DNA from: Rhodobium orientis
GTDB taxonomy: Bacteria > Pseudomonadota > Alphaproteobacteria > Rhizobiales > Rhodobiaceae
Assembly (NCBI RefSeq): GCF_003258835.1
Contig: NZ_NPEV01000010.1
Location: forward strand, 1-64,000
Direction: 5' to 3'
DNA: 64,000 nucleotides
Positions 11,197 through 20,448 of this stretch are shown here, piece after piece (the first letter of the stretch is position 1; every line of letters begins with the position of its first letter). The notes under the pieces were generated by a model that was not told where the DNA came from, ran no database searches, and saw nothing but the letters and a program-made list of their open reading frames with translations. Position numbers and translations under genes: made by a program.

Positions 11197-11784
11197 TCAC
11201 CATGCCTTCAGCGCGGCCCAGACCGGCCGTTCCAGCACGAAGCGCTCGACGCTGACGATGCCTGCGGCACCCAGCGAATAGATGATGCCGTTGGCGCGGA
11301 ACTGGAAGCCGCATTTCTCGATCACCCGGCGCGAGGCCGGATTGGTGACCCGGCAGGCGGCCGAGATCTCGGTCATCTCCGTCACCGTGAAGGCGTGGTC
11401 GATGATGCGGTGCGCGGCCTCGGTCGCAAAGCCCTTGCCCCAGAACGGCACCCCGATCCAGTAGCCGATATGGGTTTCCTTCTCCTCCGGGATCTCCACG
11501 ATCCCACAGGCGCCCACGAGTTGGCGTTTGCCCTTCGTCCACATCAGGTACTTGCCGAGCGCGGGATGCTGCGGCGCGCCCTTTTCCTCGATCCAGCGAT
11601 GGGCGTCCTCGACCCCGTAGGGGTAGGGGATCGACATCGCCATCTCGGCGATGCGGCGGTCGTTGACGACTGCGGCGATGGTTTCGGCGTCTTCAAAGCG
11701 CGGCGGCGCCAGTTCGAGCCGGTCGGTGGTCAAAAGAAGGTCGTCTTCGCTTTCAAGGTCTTCCAGTCCGTCGTCGGTGCACAT
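11197..11784 (-). CDS. GNAT acetyltransferase of the RimJ/RimL type
   Basis: A 195-residue N-acetyltransferase that probably acetylates a protein N-terminus or a small amine using acetyl-CoA. An acidic leader (about 15 residues) precedes the GNAT core: LTTDRLELAPPRFEDAE, then HIGYWIGVPFWGKGFATEA (acetyl-CoA loop), and a C-terminal NPASRRVIEKCGFQ. The ATG at 11784 is chosen because GGGGAGAG lies just upstream. Frames starting further upstream run through the rpmA terminator. It sits between obgE and rpmA on the same strand. The substrate cannot be told from sequence. Confidence 0.85.
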   Translation of the reverse strand: MCTDDGLEDLESEDDLLLTTDRLELAPPRFEDAETIAAVVNDRRIAEMAMSIPYPYGVEDAHRWIEEKGAPQHPALGKYLMWTKGKRQLVGACGIVEIPEEKETHIGYWIGVPFWGKGFATEAAHRIIDHAFTVTEMTEISAACRVTNPASRRVIEKCGFQFRANGIIYSLGAAGIVSVERFVLERPVWAALKAW

Positions 11785-11880
11785 GGCACTCTCCCCATTG
11801 CACCCCGGTCGCTTGCGGCCGGGAGGGCATGCGCTCTGGCTCTCCTTGGATAAAGCGCCTTGGGAAACGGCCCGAGACGA

Positions 11881-11910
11881 CAAAAGGGGAGCCGGTTTTT
11901 CCGACTCCCC
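11881..11910 (-). terminator. Rho-independent terminator after rpmA
   Basis: On the minus strand the RNA reads GGGGAGUCGG-AAAAA-CCGGCUCCCC-UUUU: a 10-bp stem with one U-G wobble, followed by a U run. It ends the rplU-rpmA transcript upstream of the acetyltransferase gene. Confidence 0.85.
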
Positions 11911-11971
11911 CTGATCTCTTTCCGGAGCTTGCTCCGCCGGGTCGTCGGACGCCGGCGAAGTGTTTCTCCGG

Positions 11972-12241
11972 CTATTCTGCTGCGGCGTTGGCCGGCTCGA
12001 CCGACACGAAGGTGCGGCCATTGGCCTTACACGTGAAGGTCACGACACCCTCGACGGTGGCGAAGATGGTGTGATCCTTGCCCATGCCGACATTGTCGCC
12101 CGGATGCCACTTGGTACCGCGCTGGCGCGCGATGATGTTTCCGGGAATGACGTGTTCGCCGCCGAACTTCTTGATGCCGAGGCGTCGGCCCGCGGTATCG
12201 CGGCCGTTGCGCGACGAGCCGCCTGCTTTCTTATGTGCCAT
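11972..12241 (-). CDS. rpmA: 50S ribosomal protein L27
   Basis: L27 sits near the peptidyl transferase centre. The 89-residue protein begins [20 protein letters not shown], the canonical N-terminus, without the cleavable extension found in Firmicutes. It continues with the family motif [15 protein letters not shown]. It lies 27 bases downstream of rplU. Confidence 0.98.
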   Translation of the reverse strand: MAHKKAGGSSRNGRDTAGRRLGIKKFGGEHVIPGNIIARQRGTKWHPGDNVGMGKDHTIFATVEGVVTFTCKANGRTFVSVEPANAAAE

Positions 12242-12268
12242 GGCGTAGTCTCCTCGTTCTGGCCTTGG

Positions 12269-12685
12269 TTACTCGCTCGCCGCCGGGGCGGCCTCTGCCG
12301 TGTCGGCTGTCGCCGGCTTGGCGGTTTCGGTCTCTTCCTTGGCCGGCTTGGCTGCCTTCTTGGCCTTGGCGCCTGCGGTCAGGATGTCGGTGATCCGCAC
12401 CACGGTCTGGTGCTGGCGATGACCGTTGCGCCGCCGCGAATTCTTGCGCCGACGCTTCTTGAAGATGATGATCTTGCGGGTCCGCGCCTGCTCGACGATC
12501 TCGCCGGTGACGCTGGCACCCTCGACCATCGGCGCGCCGACCTGCGGCTCGCCATCGCCGCCGACGAGGAGCACTTCCCCGAAGGTGACGGTCTCGCCGG
12601 CATCGCCGGCAACCTTTTCGATTCGAATGACGTCTTCCGGGGCAACATGATACTGCTTGCCGCCGGTCTTGATGACTGCGAACAT
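12269..12685 (-). CDS. rplU: 50S ribosomal protein L21 with C-terminal extension
   Basis: L21 binds 23S rRNA. The 138-residue protein starts [14 protein letters not shown], the family start, so the ATG at 12685 is used and not the frame opening at 12745. The L21 core ends near residue 102 with [13 protein letters not shown]. An Ala/Lys/Glu-rich tail follows ([13 protein letters not shown]) and is common in rhizobial L21. It heads the rplU-rpmA operon. Confidence 0.97.
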   Translation of the reverse strand: MFAVIKTGGKQYHVAPEDVIRIEKVAGDAGETVTFGEVLLVGGDGEPQVGAPMVEGASVTGEIVEQARTRKIIIFKKRRRKNSRRRNGHRQHQTVVRITDILTAGAKAKKAAKPAKEETETAKPATADTAEAAPAASE

Positions 12686-12972
12686 TGTCTCAATTCCTGC
12701 TGTGCCGCGCCCTGTGGCGCCGCGGAAAATCCGCGGACTTTTCAAGGACCTCGATGGTCGGGAGCCTCGGGCTGCGCATTGGGCGGTTTCCCGCCATTTC
12801 GCTCACAAGCCGCGCAATATACGGACCGCGCGCGTGAAGTCAACGCGGGGGGTCGACAATTCTCGCTTGATTCATATCAAGGCAATCTGCCGCAGGTTCT
12901 ATTTAAGAAGAATTCAAACCAAAAAAACGACAATTCGGGCTTGAAACGACAAGGGCGTGGAAAGACGGAACG

Positions 12973-13590
12973 ATGCTCAACTACCATCTGATCCGCAGCG
13001 TTCAGGCGGCAACGGAGCCATTCCGTTATTTTGCCGTGCCACAGGCGCTGCCCGAAACGGCGTTGTGCCGGGTCCAGGCCGATTTTCCGGTGATCCGCAA
13101 TGCCGGCATTTTCCCGCTGTCGGAGCTTTCCTACGGGCCGGCCTTCGCCGAGCTGATCGAGGAGATCCGTTCGCCGGAGCTGGAAGAGATCCTGTCGGAA
13201 AAGTTCGACATCGACCTTTCCGGCAAGCCGATCATGATCACCGTGCGCGGCCGCTGCCGGGCGAGCGACGGCAAGATCCACACCGACACCGAGTCCAAGG
13301 TCGTCACCTGCCTGCTCTATCTGAACGAGCCCTGGGAGGAATCCGGCGGCCGGCTGCGCCTGCTGCGCAATCCCGACGACATCGACGACGCCATCGTCGA
13401 GATTCCGCCCAATGGCGGCACGCTCGTCGCCTTCCGGCGCTCGGACAATTCCTATCACGGCCACAGGCCCTATGAGGGCCGGCGCCGCTACATCATGTTC
13501 AACTGGATCGCCAGCGAAGCGGCGATGAACCGTGAACTCGCCCGCCACCGCATGTCGGCGGCGCTGAAGCGTCTCAATCCGTTCTCCTGA
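12973..13590 (+). CDS. 2-oxoglutarate/Fe(II)-dependent oxygenase, prolyl-hydroxylase type (copy 1)
   Basis: A 205-residue protein of the 2OG-Fe(II) oxygenase superfamily, which couples 2-oxoglutarate decarboxylation to hydroxylation. The iron triad is visible: His and Asp in KIHTDTESKVVTCLLYLN and the distal His in NSYHGHRP. The Arg of GRRRYIMFNW is placed to hold 2-oxoglutarate. The substrate is unknown. It reads away from rplU and is 47 bases upstream of a second, divergent oxygenase, so the pair is probably cotranscribed. The family includes protein and small-molecule hydroxylases. Confidence 0.8.
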   Translation: MLNYHLIRSVQAATEPFRYFAVPQALPETALCRVQADFPVIRNAGIFPLSELSYGPAFAELIEEIRSPELEEILSEKFDIDLSGKPIMITVRGRCRASDGKIHTDTESKVVTCLLYLNEPWEESGGRLRLLRNPDDIDDAIVEIPPNGGTLVAFRRSDNSYHGHRPYEGRRRYIMFNWIASEAAMNRELARHRMSAALKRLNPFS

Positions 13591-13637
13591 GTCGCTCCGG
13601 CGGCCAGGTTGCTCGCACAAGCCGCCCGCGCGGCAGG

Positions 13638-14291
13638 ATGTTTGCCATGCTCGACACCGCCCGCAGCCAGAGGATCAAGAGCACCTTCCTGACGGCGCTC
13701 GCCGCCGCCGACGGTGCGGCCGCACCCTATCCCCACTGGCACCTGGAGGCGACCATCCCCGACGACGTCGTCGAGGCCATCGTCGGCCTGCCCTTCGCCC
13801 CGCCCGAGGACGCCGTCTTCGACGGCCGCCGCGAGGCCAACAATCAGGCCCGGATCTTCTTCGGCAAGGAGGTGCAGAAGGAGCATGCGGTCGCCGCCGA
13901 CCTTGCCGCCGCCCTCGGCGACGAAGAGGTGGTCGCGGCGCTGCAGGCGACCTGCGACGTCGACCTGTCGCAGGGCCAGCTCCGCATCGAATACTGCATG
14001 GACAGGGACGGCTTCTGGCTGGAGCCGCACACCGACATCGCCGTCAAGCAGTTCACCATGCTGATCTATCTCTCCGGCGAGCCGGAACTGGCCGATGCCG
14101 GCACCGACGTCTACGACACCGACCTCAACCTCGTCGCCACGTCGCCGTATGGAAAAGGCATCGGCTTCATCTTCATTCCCTCCGAGACGAGCTGGCACGG
14201 CTTCCGCAAGCGGCCGATCAACGGCATCCGCCGCTCGCTGATCGTCAATTTCGTCGCCCCGGAATGGCGCTCCGTGGAGGAGCTGGCCTAG
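13638..14291 (+). CDS. 2-oxoglutarate/Fe(II)-dependent oxygenase (copy 2)
   Basis: A 217-residue oxygenase with the same iron ligands as its neighbour: EPHTDIAVKQFTMLIYLS (His, Asp) and SETSWHGF (distal His), plus the 2OG-binding Arg in NGIRRSLIVNF. Identity to copy 1 looks low outside these motifs, so this is not a recent duplication. The first ATG (13638) has GGCAGG almost touching it. The ATG at 13647 (MLDTARSQ) has better spacing and may be the real start. The substrate is unknown. Confidence 0.78.
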   Translation: MFAMLDTARSQRIKSTFLTALAAADGAAAPYPHWHLEATIPDDVVEAIVGLPFAPPEDAVFDGRREANNQARIFFGKEVQKEHAVAADLAAALGDEEVVAALQATCDVDLSQGQLRIEYCMDRDGFWLEPHTDIAVKQFTMLIYLSGEPELADAGTDVYDTDLNLVATSPYGKGIGFIFIPSETSWHGFRKRPINGIRRSLIVNFVAPEWRSVEELA

Positions 14292-14397
14292 CGCCGATGG
14301 AGCGCCGACGAGGCGCTCGGATCGGTGCTTGTCCGGGAAAGAACTTGCGTGTATGGTCCGCCGCGTTTTGCCAAAAGCCCCGCTGCTTTTAACCGTC

Positions 14398-14881
<484 letters not shown>

Positions 14882-15763
14882 CTATTCGGTGTCGCGGTGC
14901 GGGTTGAGGGCATCGTTCAATCCGTCGCCCAACAGATTGAATCCGAGCACGATCGCGACGATGGCCAGGCCCGGCCAGACCGCCATCCACGGAGCTTCGG
15001 TCAGGAACTGGCGGGCGACATCGAGCATGCTGCCCCAGGACGGCGCGGGCGGGCGCTGGCCGAGGCCGAGAAAGGCGAGGCTGGCCTCGGCAAGGATGGC
15101 CACGGCCATGGTGATCGTGCCCTGCACGACGACCGGAGCGAGCACGTTCGGAAACACATGCGAGACGATGATGTTGCGGTCGCGCACGCCGACCGCGCGG
15201 GCGGCGGTGATGTAGTCCTCGCCCTTGACCACCAGCACCTGTCCGCGGGTCAGCCGGATGAAGATGGGAACGGCCGAAACGCCGATCGCGATCATGGCGT
15301 TCTGCAGGCTGGCGCCGAGAAAGGCCGCAAGGGCAATCGCCAGAACGAGGAACGGAACGGCCAGCAGCGCGTCCGTGCAGCGCGATATCACCGCGTCGAG
15401 CAGGCCGCCGAAATAGCCGGCGATCAATCCCAGCGGCACGCCGATCGCGATCGCGATCGCCACCGCGATGACGCCGGCCAGCAGCGAGGCACGCGCGCCG
15501 AACAGGATCCTGGAAAGGATGTCGCGCCCCAGATCGTCCGTCCCGAACCAATGCACGGCGCTCGGCGCCTGGCGGATCGCCAGCCAGTCCGACGCATTGG
15601 GATCGAACGGCGACAGCAGAGGCGCGAAAATGGCGACCAGCACGAAGAAGACGACAATCGATCCGCCGATCACGGCACTGGGCTGCGAAAGAACCTGCTG
15701 GAGGGCCGATTTGCGATGCCCGCCGCCTACGACCGGGTCCGCCGGGAGGGACACATCGGTCAT
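14882..15763 (-). CDS. Peptide-type ABC transporter permease (DppC/OppC-like)
   Basis: A 293-residue inner-membrane permease of the dipeptide/oligopeptide/nickel class. The N-terminal OppC segment (VIGGSIVVFFVLVAIFAPLLSPFDPN, HWFGTDDLGRDILSR) is followed by five further spans. The EAA loop, which contacts the ATPase, is AARAVGVRDRNIIVSHVFPN. The start MTDVSLPADP overlaps the stop of the upstream permease by four bases. It is the last gene of the SBP-permease-permease operon. The ATPase for this transporter is probably the tandem protein at 22033 on the other strand. Confidence 0.92.
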   Translation of the reverse strand: MTDVSLPADPVVGGGHRKSALQQVLSQPSAVIGGSIVVFFVLVAIFAPLLSPFDPNASDWLAIRQAPSAVHWFGTDDLGRDILSRILFGARASLLAGVIAVAIAIAIGVPLGLIAGYFGGLLDAVISRCTDALLAVPFLVLAIALAAFLGASLQNAMIAIGVSAVPIFIRLTRGQVLVVKGEDYITAARAVGVRDRNIIVSHVFPNVLAPVVVQGTITMAVAILAEASLAFLGLGQRPPAPSWGSMLDVARQFLTEAPWMAVWPGLAIVAIVLGFNLLGDGLNDALNPHRDTE

Positions 15764-16701
15764 GCGCGCAGCCTCGGGCTCAGGATGACATAGGCGATGT
15801 CGGCGATCAGGCTCATCAGCAGGAACATGACCGCGGCACACAGGACCACGGCCTGGACGACGGCGTAATCGCGGCTGAAGACGCCGTCGACGATCATCTT
15901 GCCGAAGCCGGGAATGCCGAAGACCTGTTCGGTGAGGACGGCGCCGGACAGCAGTTGGCCGAGATGCAGCGTCGCGGTCGTGACCACCGGGATCAGCCCG
16001 TTGCGAAGGGCGTGGCGCGTGACGACGACGTATTCCCTGAGGCCCTTGGCGCGTGCTGTGCGGATGTAGTCCTGTTGCAGCGTGGCGATCATCGACGACC
16101 GGGTGTGCCGCATGATGATCGCGGCGGCCGCCGTGCCGAGCACCAGGCTGGGCATGAGCGAATAGCGCAGGTTGGCAAGCGGCGACTCGAAGAAGCCGAC
16201 ATAGCCGCCGCTCGGAAGCCAGCCGAGCGAGACGGCGAACAGGAGGATCAGCATGATGCCGAGCCAGAAACTTGGAATGGAAAGCCCGCCGAGGCCCAGC
16301 ATCGACACCAGATAGTCGACGGGCGTGCCCCGCTTGAACGCCGCCAGGACGCCGGCGGGGATGCCGATGAGGATGGCGATGATCATCGCCTGCAGCGAGA
16401 GCTGCAACGTCACCGGCAGCTTCTCCACGATCATCTCGCCGATCGGCAGACGGGTGCGGATCGAGACGCCGAAATCGCCCTGCAGCACGCCCCCCAGCCA
16501 GCGGAGATACTGGACCGGCAGGGGCTGATCGAGCCCGTATTTGACGCGAATGGTCTCGATGACCAGCGGATCGCGCTCCTCGCCGGCGAGCGCCAGCGCG
16601 GGATCGCCCGGCAGGAGTTTGAGCAGGAGAAAAACGAACACCGACACGATCAGGAGGGTCGGGATCGCGACAAGCAGCCGCCGGAGTACGAAGCTCAACA
16701 T
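15760..16701 (-). CDS. Peptide-type ABC transporter permease (DppB/OppB-like)
   Basis: A 313-residue inner-membrane permease with the DppB signature: N-terminal span [31 protein letters not shown], a periplasmic segment and a C-terminal five-span core. The EAA loop is ARAKGLREYVVVTRHALRN, followed by GAVLTEQVFGIPGFGKMIVDGVFSRDY. The ATG at 16701 matches the family start. It lies 64 bases downstream of the binding-protein gene and overlaps the next permease. Confidence 0.93.
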   Translation of the reverse strand: MLSFVLRRLLVAIPTLLIVSVFVFLLLKLLPGDPALALAGEERDPLVIETIRVKYGLDQPLPVQYLRWLGGVLQGDFGVSIRTRLPIGEMIVEKLPVTLQLSLQAMIIAILIGIPAGVLAAFKRGTPVDYLVSMLGLGGLSIPSFWLGIMLILLFAVSLGWLPSGGYVGFFESPLANLRYSLMPSLVLGTAAAAIIMRHTRSSMIATLQQDYIRTARAKGLREYVVVTRHALRNGLIPVVTTATLHLGQLLSGAVLTEQVFGIPGFGKMIVDGVFSRDYAVVQAVVLCAAVMFLLMSLIADIAYVILSPRLRA

Positions 16702-16765
16702 GTTCGTCTGGTTTCCGATGGGCGGCCGCACCCGCAGCAAGGCGGATGCGGCCTGATCTGGTGGC

Positions 16766-18268
16766 CTATTCGCCGGCGGGCTTCAAGCCGGTGACGCGCA
16801 GGATGCCGTCCGGGTAGATCTTGATGCCGTCGATATTCGCCTGCGCCGCATAAAACCACGTCGGGTGGTAGAGCGGAACGGTCGGAAGATCGGCCAGATA
16901 GATGTCCGCGGCCTCGTCATAGAGCTTCTTGCGGGCGTCCATGTCCAGTTCCTTGCGGGCGGCGATCAGCACCTCGTCCAGCTTCGGGTTGCTGTAGCCG
17001 TTGAGGTTCTGGCTGCCGTCGCTGCCGAAGAAGGTGTAGAGCGTCGGATCCGGGTCGGCGCGGCCGCTCCAGTTGCCGATATAGAGCTCGAAATTGCCCG
17101 CCAGGTAGCGATCGATCGCCGACGAGGTCTCCAGCGGCAAGAGGTTGACGGTGAAGCCCGCCTCGCCCGCCATCGACTGGATGATCTGGGCAACGCGGCC
17201 ATCGGTCAGCGAGTTCTCGTAGGTGATCTCGATGGTCGGGTTTTCTACGCCCGACTTGGCGATCAGCTCGCGCGCCGCGTCCAGATCGCGCGCCGGCATC
17301 GGATGCGACGTGCTGTAGAAGGCGCTCGACGGCGGGATCATCTGGTTGTCGGCCGTGAACTCGCCGTTGAACGCAACCTGGTTGATGATGTTGCGGTCGA
17401 TGGAAAGCTCCAGCGCATGGCGCAGGTCCGCATTGTCGGCGAGAACGCCGGCGCCCGCCTTCTGGCTGATGAAGAGGTGGGAGACGGCCAGACCCGGGGA
17501 GGTGTGCAGCGCCAGGCCGTCATCCGAACGGACGGTTGCCAGGTCGGTCGGCGCGATGCGCTCGGCGGCTTCCAGATCGCCGGCCTGGAGGCGCGACAGG
17601 CGCACGGTGGAATCCGGGATGATCTCGTAGACGATTGTGTCGTAGCCGATCTCGCCGGCGTTCCAGTAGCCGTCGTACTTTTCGAGCGTGATGGAATCGC
17701 GCGCCTTGCGATCGACCAGCTTGTAGGGGCCCGAGCAGACCGGATTGGCGGCGAACGCGTCTGCGGAACCGGCGACGGCCGGGGACACCATCATGCCGGC
17801 GCGGTCGGTAAGGATCGACAGGAGCGGCGCGAACGGCGCGTCGAGCTTCAGGACGATGGTGTGATCGTCGACGATTTCGACATCGGTGATCGGCGCGAGC
17901 TGCGACTTGCGGCGCGACTCGTCGATCGTCTTCATGCGCTCGATGTTCGCCTTGACGGCCTCGGCGTTGAACGGCGTGCCGTCCTGGAAGGTGACGCCGT
18001 CACGCAAGGACATGGTCAGTTCGGTGTTGTCGTCGTTCCATTTCCAGCTTGTGGCGAGCTGCGGCACGATTTCGAGGGTCTCGTTGATATCGACGAGCTT
18101 GTCGCACATCGCATCGAACACGATGCGGCCGGCATAGGTTCCGCCGATCGCCGGATCCAGTGCGTCCGGATCGTCCTGCATACCGACACGCAGGGTCTCA
18201 GCGCTGGCGGCGGAGGTCCCCAACGCCAGCATGCAGGCCAGAACCATGGATTTTGCTGAAGGTTTCAT
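16766..18268 (-). CDS. Periplasmic solute-binding protein, family 5 (peptide/nickel type)
   Basis: A 500-residue secreted binding protein. The signal peptide is MKPSAKSMVLACMLALGTSAASA. SBP family 5 hallmarks follow: LDPAIGGTYAGRIVFDAMCDKLVD, TMSLRDGVTFQDGTPFNAEAVKANIER, VCSGPYKLVDRK and LPTVPLYHPTWFYA. The start has GAGGAAA upstream. It is divergent from a ROK regulator with a 219-base intergenic region rich in small dyads. Ligands in this family range from peptides to sugars and opines. The neighbours (deaminase, gamma-glutamyltransferase) suggest an amino-sugar or gamma-glutamyl compound. Confidence 0.92.
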   Translation of the reverse strand: MKPSAKSMVLACMLALGTSAASAETLRVGMQDDPDALDPAIGGTYAGRIVFDAMCDKLVDINETLEIVPQLATSWKWNDDNTELTMSLRDGVTFQDGTPFNAEAVKANIERMKTIDESRRKSQLAPITDVEIVDDHTIVLKLDAPFAPLLSILTDRAGMMVSPAVAGSADAFAANPVCSGPYKLVDRKARDSITLEKYDGYWNAGEIGYDTIVYEIIPDSTVRLSRLQAGDLEAAERIAPTDLATVRSDDGLALHTSPGLAVSHLFISQKAGAGVLADNADLRHALELSIDRNIINQVAFNGEFTADNQMIPPSSAFYSTSHPMPARDLDAARELIAKSGVENPTIEITYENSLTDGRVAQIIQSMAGEAGFTVNLLPLETSSAIDRYLAGNFELYIGNWSGRADPDPTLYTFFGSDGSQNLNGYSNPKLDEVLIAARKELDMDARKKLYDEAADIYLADLPTVPLYHPTWFYAAQANIDGIKIYPDGILRVTGLKPAGE

Positions 18269-18313
18269 TTTTTCATTTCCTCTCGGCACGGAGGCCACGT
18301 CGCCTCCCGTTTC

Positions 18314-18475
18314 ACCTCAGAGGTAAGCGAACCACAGGATTTTCTATTTGTAAAGTTTCCGAACCAACAAGACTGATAAAGCTTGAAAACTCACACGAGT
18401 TATCGCTATTTTGCCCGTATGCCGCTTGACCACGCCGATCAAGCCGCCTATTTGTTCGGCACACTGACTAATTAG
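18314..18475. promoter_or_regulatory. Divergent promoter region with candidate ROK operators
   Basis: Three short palindromes lie between the divergent genes: ACCTCAGAGGT at 18314-18324, AACTC-N4-GAGTT at 18388-18401 and CTAATTAG at 18468-18475. Any of them could be the site of the adjacent ROK regulator. None is long enough to be decisive. Confidence 0.4.
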
Positions 18476-18487
18476 GTGCCGCTGCAC

Positions 18488-19693
18488 ATGATTGATTTTT
18501 CATCCGTCCCGATGTCTCGCCAGATCACGCTTCGCACCGTGATGCGGACGGTCATGGACAGGGGGCCGATTTCGCGCGCCGAACTGGCCCGCATCACGGG
18601 GCTGTCGAAGCAGACAATGTCCGAGGTCTTCCGCTTTCTGGAAGACGACGGCTGGCTGGAAGTGACGGGCCGCACGCAAGGGGCCGTCGGCCGCAGCGCG
18701 GCGACCTACGAGATCACTCCGAACCGCGCTCTCGTCTTCGGCGCCGATGTGGGCGGCACCAAGATCCAGGCCGCGCTGGCCGATATGAACGGCAAGATCG
18801 TTGCCGAAAGCGTCGAGGCGACCGATCCGCGCGGCGGCGAGCACGTGATGTCGCAGCTCGTTTCGCTGAACGCCTCGCTGGCCGAAAAGGCGGGCCTGGC
18901 GCCGGAACGCGTCATGGTCGGGACCGTCGGCATCCCCGGCGCCTACAACCGGAAAACGGGCAAGCTGATCATGGTGCCCAACATTCCGGATCTGGAAGGC
19001 GTGCCGCTGCAGGCGATCCTCACCGAGAGGATGGGCTGCATGGTGCATATCGGAAACGATGTGAACATGGCGGCCAAGGGCGAGCAGTGGCTCGGCGAAG
19101 GCAAGGGCTTCAGCAACTTCGTCTTCATCGCGCTCGGCACCGGCATCGGCATGGGCATCATCAACGAACGCCAGATCCTCAACGGCGCGCGCGGTGCGGC
19201 CGGCGAGATCGCGACGCTGCCGATCGGCGCCGACCCGTTCGACAGCCGCACCTTCCACTCCGGCGCGCTGGAAACGATGGTCGGAAGCGCGGCCATCCGC
19301 GACCGCTACGAGAGCTATGGCGGAACCCCCGGCCTCAGCGTCCGCGACATCATGGACAGGATCGACGCCGGCGACGAGCGCGCCAGGGCGACGGTCGGCG
19401 AAGTCGCGCGCAACATCGCCGCGGCCATCCTGGCGGTCTCGGCCATCGTCGATCCGGAACGCGTCATCCTCGGCGGCAGCATCGGTGCGCGGCCCGAACT
19501 GCTCGAACGCGTGCGCGCCGCCCTGCCGCTGTGCATGCCCTCGCCGCCGGAATGCACGATCAGCCAGCTCGGAAGCCGCGCCGGCCTTTACGGAACGCTC
19601 GCCAACAGCATCGACCACATGCGCGAGAACCTGTTCGAACTCCCGCGCTACGCGCCCCTGGAAATGCAGGCTGTTCCCGAGGCCCCAAAATGA
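18488..19693 (+). CDS. ROK-family transcriptional regulator lacking the zinc motif
   Basis: A 401-residue protein with an N-terminal winged helix (about residues 10-65; MDRGPISRAELARITGLSKQ) and a ROK sugar-kinase-like domain (GADVGGTKIQAALAD, IALGTGIGMGIINE, VDPERVILGGSIG). It most resembles NagC/XylR-type repressors. The usual zinc cluster C-x-C-G-x2-G-C is absent: the segment reads EIATLPIGADPFDSRTFHSGALE, without Cys. An effector could bind differently or not need zinc. ATG at 18488 is chosen; a GTG lies four codons upstream. Its stop overlaps the deaminase start (ATGA), so regulator and enzymes form one operon. Confidence 0.88.
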   Translation: MIDFSSVPMSRQITLRTVMRTVMDRGPISRAELARITGLSKQTMSEVFRFLEDDGWLEVTGRTQGAVGRSAATYEITPNRALVFGADVGGTKIQAALADMNGKIVAESVEATDPRGGEHVMSQLVSLNASLAEKAGLAPERVMVGTVGIPGAYNRKTGKLIMVPNIPDLEGVPLQAILTERMGCMVHIGNDVNMAAKGEQWLGEGKGFSNFVFIALGTGIGMGIINERQILNGARGAAGEIATLPIGADPFDSRTFHSGALETMVGSAAIRDRYESYGGTPGLSVRDIMDRIDAGDERARATVGEVARNIAAAILAVSAIVDPERVILGGSIGARPELLERVRAALPLCMPSPPECTISQLGSRAGLYGTLANSIDHMRENLFELPRYAPLEMQAVPEAPK

Positions 19694-20448
19694 TGTCCGC
19701 GCAACAATACGACATTACCGTTTGCGACGTCCGGCCCGACAGGCAGTCGGCGGAAACGGAACTCGCGGCACGGATCGCCGCGCAACTGCGCCTCAGGCCC
19801 GACCTGGTTCTGGGCCTTGCGACCGGCAATTCGATGATCGGCGTCTACCGGGCGCTCGTCGGCATGCATCGCAAGGATGGCCTGTCTTTTGCCAAGGCAA
19901 CGAGCTTCAATCTCGATGAATATTGCGGCCTGCCGGTCGGCCATCCGGCGAGCTTTGCCGCCTACATGCGCGAGCATTTCTTCGCCCATGTGGACATGCC
20001 GCCAGGTTCGGCGCATCTGCCCGACGAAAACGGCTGCGCGGACTTTGAGGCCGCCATCGCGAAGACGGGCATAGACCTGCAGATCCTCGGCATCGGCCGC
20101 AACGGGCATATCGGTTTCAACGAGCCCGGCGCGCCCGTCACCAGCCGCACGCGCGTGGTGGAGCTGGCCGCGGCAACCCGCGCCGCCAACGAGCGCGACT
20201 TCCCCGCTGGCGAGGCCGTGCCCACCCATGCGGTCACGATGGGGATCGCGACGATCCTGTCGGCCCGGACCATCCTGCTGCTGGCAACCGGTGCGGCCAA
20301 GGCGGAAGCGCTCGCCGGGGCCCTGGAAGGGCCGGTCACACCGCAAAATCCCGCCTCCTTCCTGCGTCTGCATGCCGATGTCACGGTCATTTGCGACCGC
20401 GACGCCGCGCGGCTCTTGTCCTTCTCGCGAAAGACCGCCGATGGTTGA
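19690..20448 (+). CDS. nagB: Glucosamine-6-phosphate deaminase family protein
   Basis: NagB-type enzymes convert glucosamine-6-phosphate to fructose-6-phosphate and ammonia. The 252-residue protein has VLGLATGNSMIGVYRALVG near the N-terminus, the catalytic region SFNLDEYCGLP, and the active-site loop GIGRNGHIGFNEPGAP. The C-terminal TILSARTILLLATGAAKAEAL is also conserved. The start is ATG at 19690 or 19693, overlapping the ROK gene. Its stop overlaps the start of the gamma-glutamyltransferase gene. Deaminase plus ROK regulator points to an amino-sugar-containing substrate. Confidence 0.88.
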   Translation: MMSAQQYDITVCDVRPDRQSAETELAARIAAQLRLRPDLVLGLATGNSMIGVYRALVGMHRKDGLSFAKATSFNLDEYCGLPVGHPASFAAYMREHFFAHVDMPPGSAHLPDENGCADFEAAIAKTGIDLQILGIGRNGHIGFNEPGAPVTSRTRVVELAAATRAANERDFPAGEAVPTHAVTMGIATILSARTILLLATGAAKAEALAGALEGPVTPQNPASFLRLHADVTVICDRDAARLLSFSRKTADG

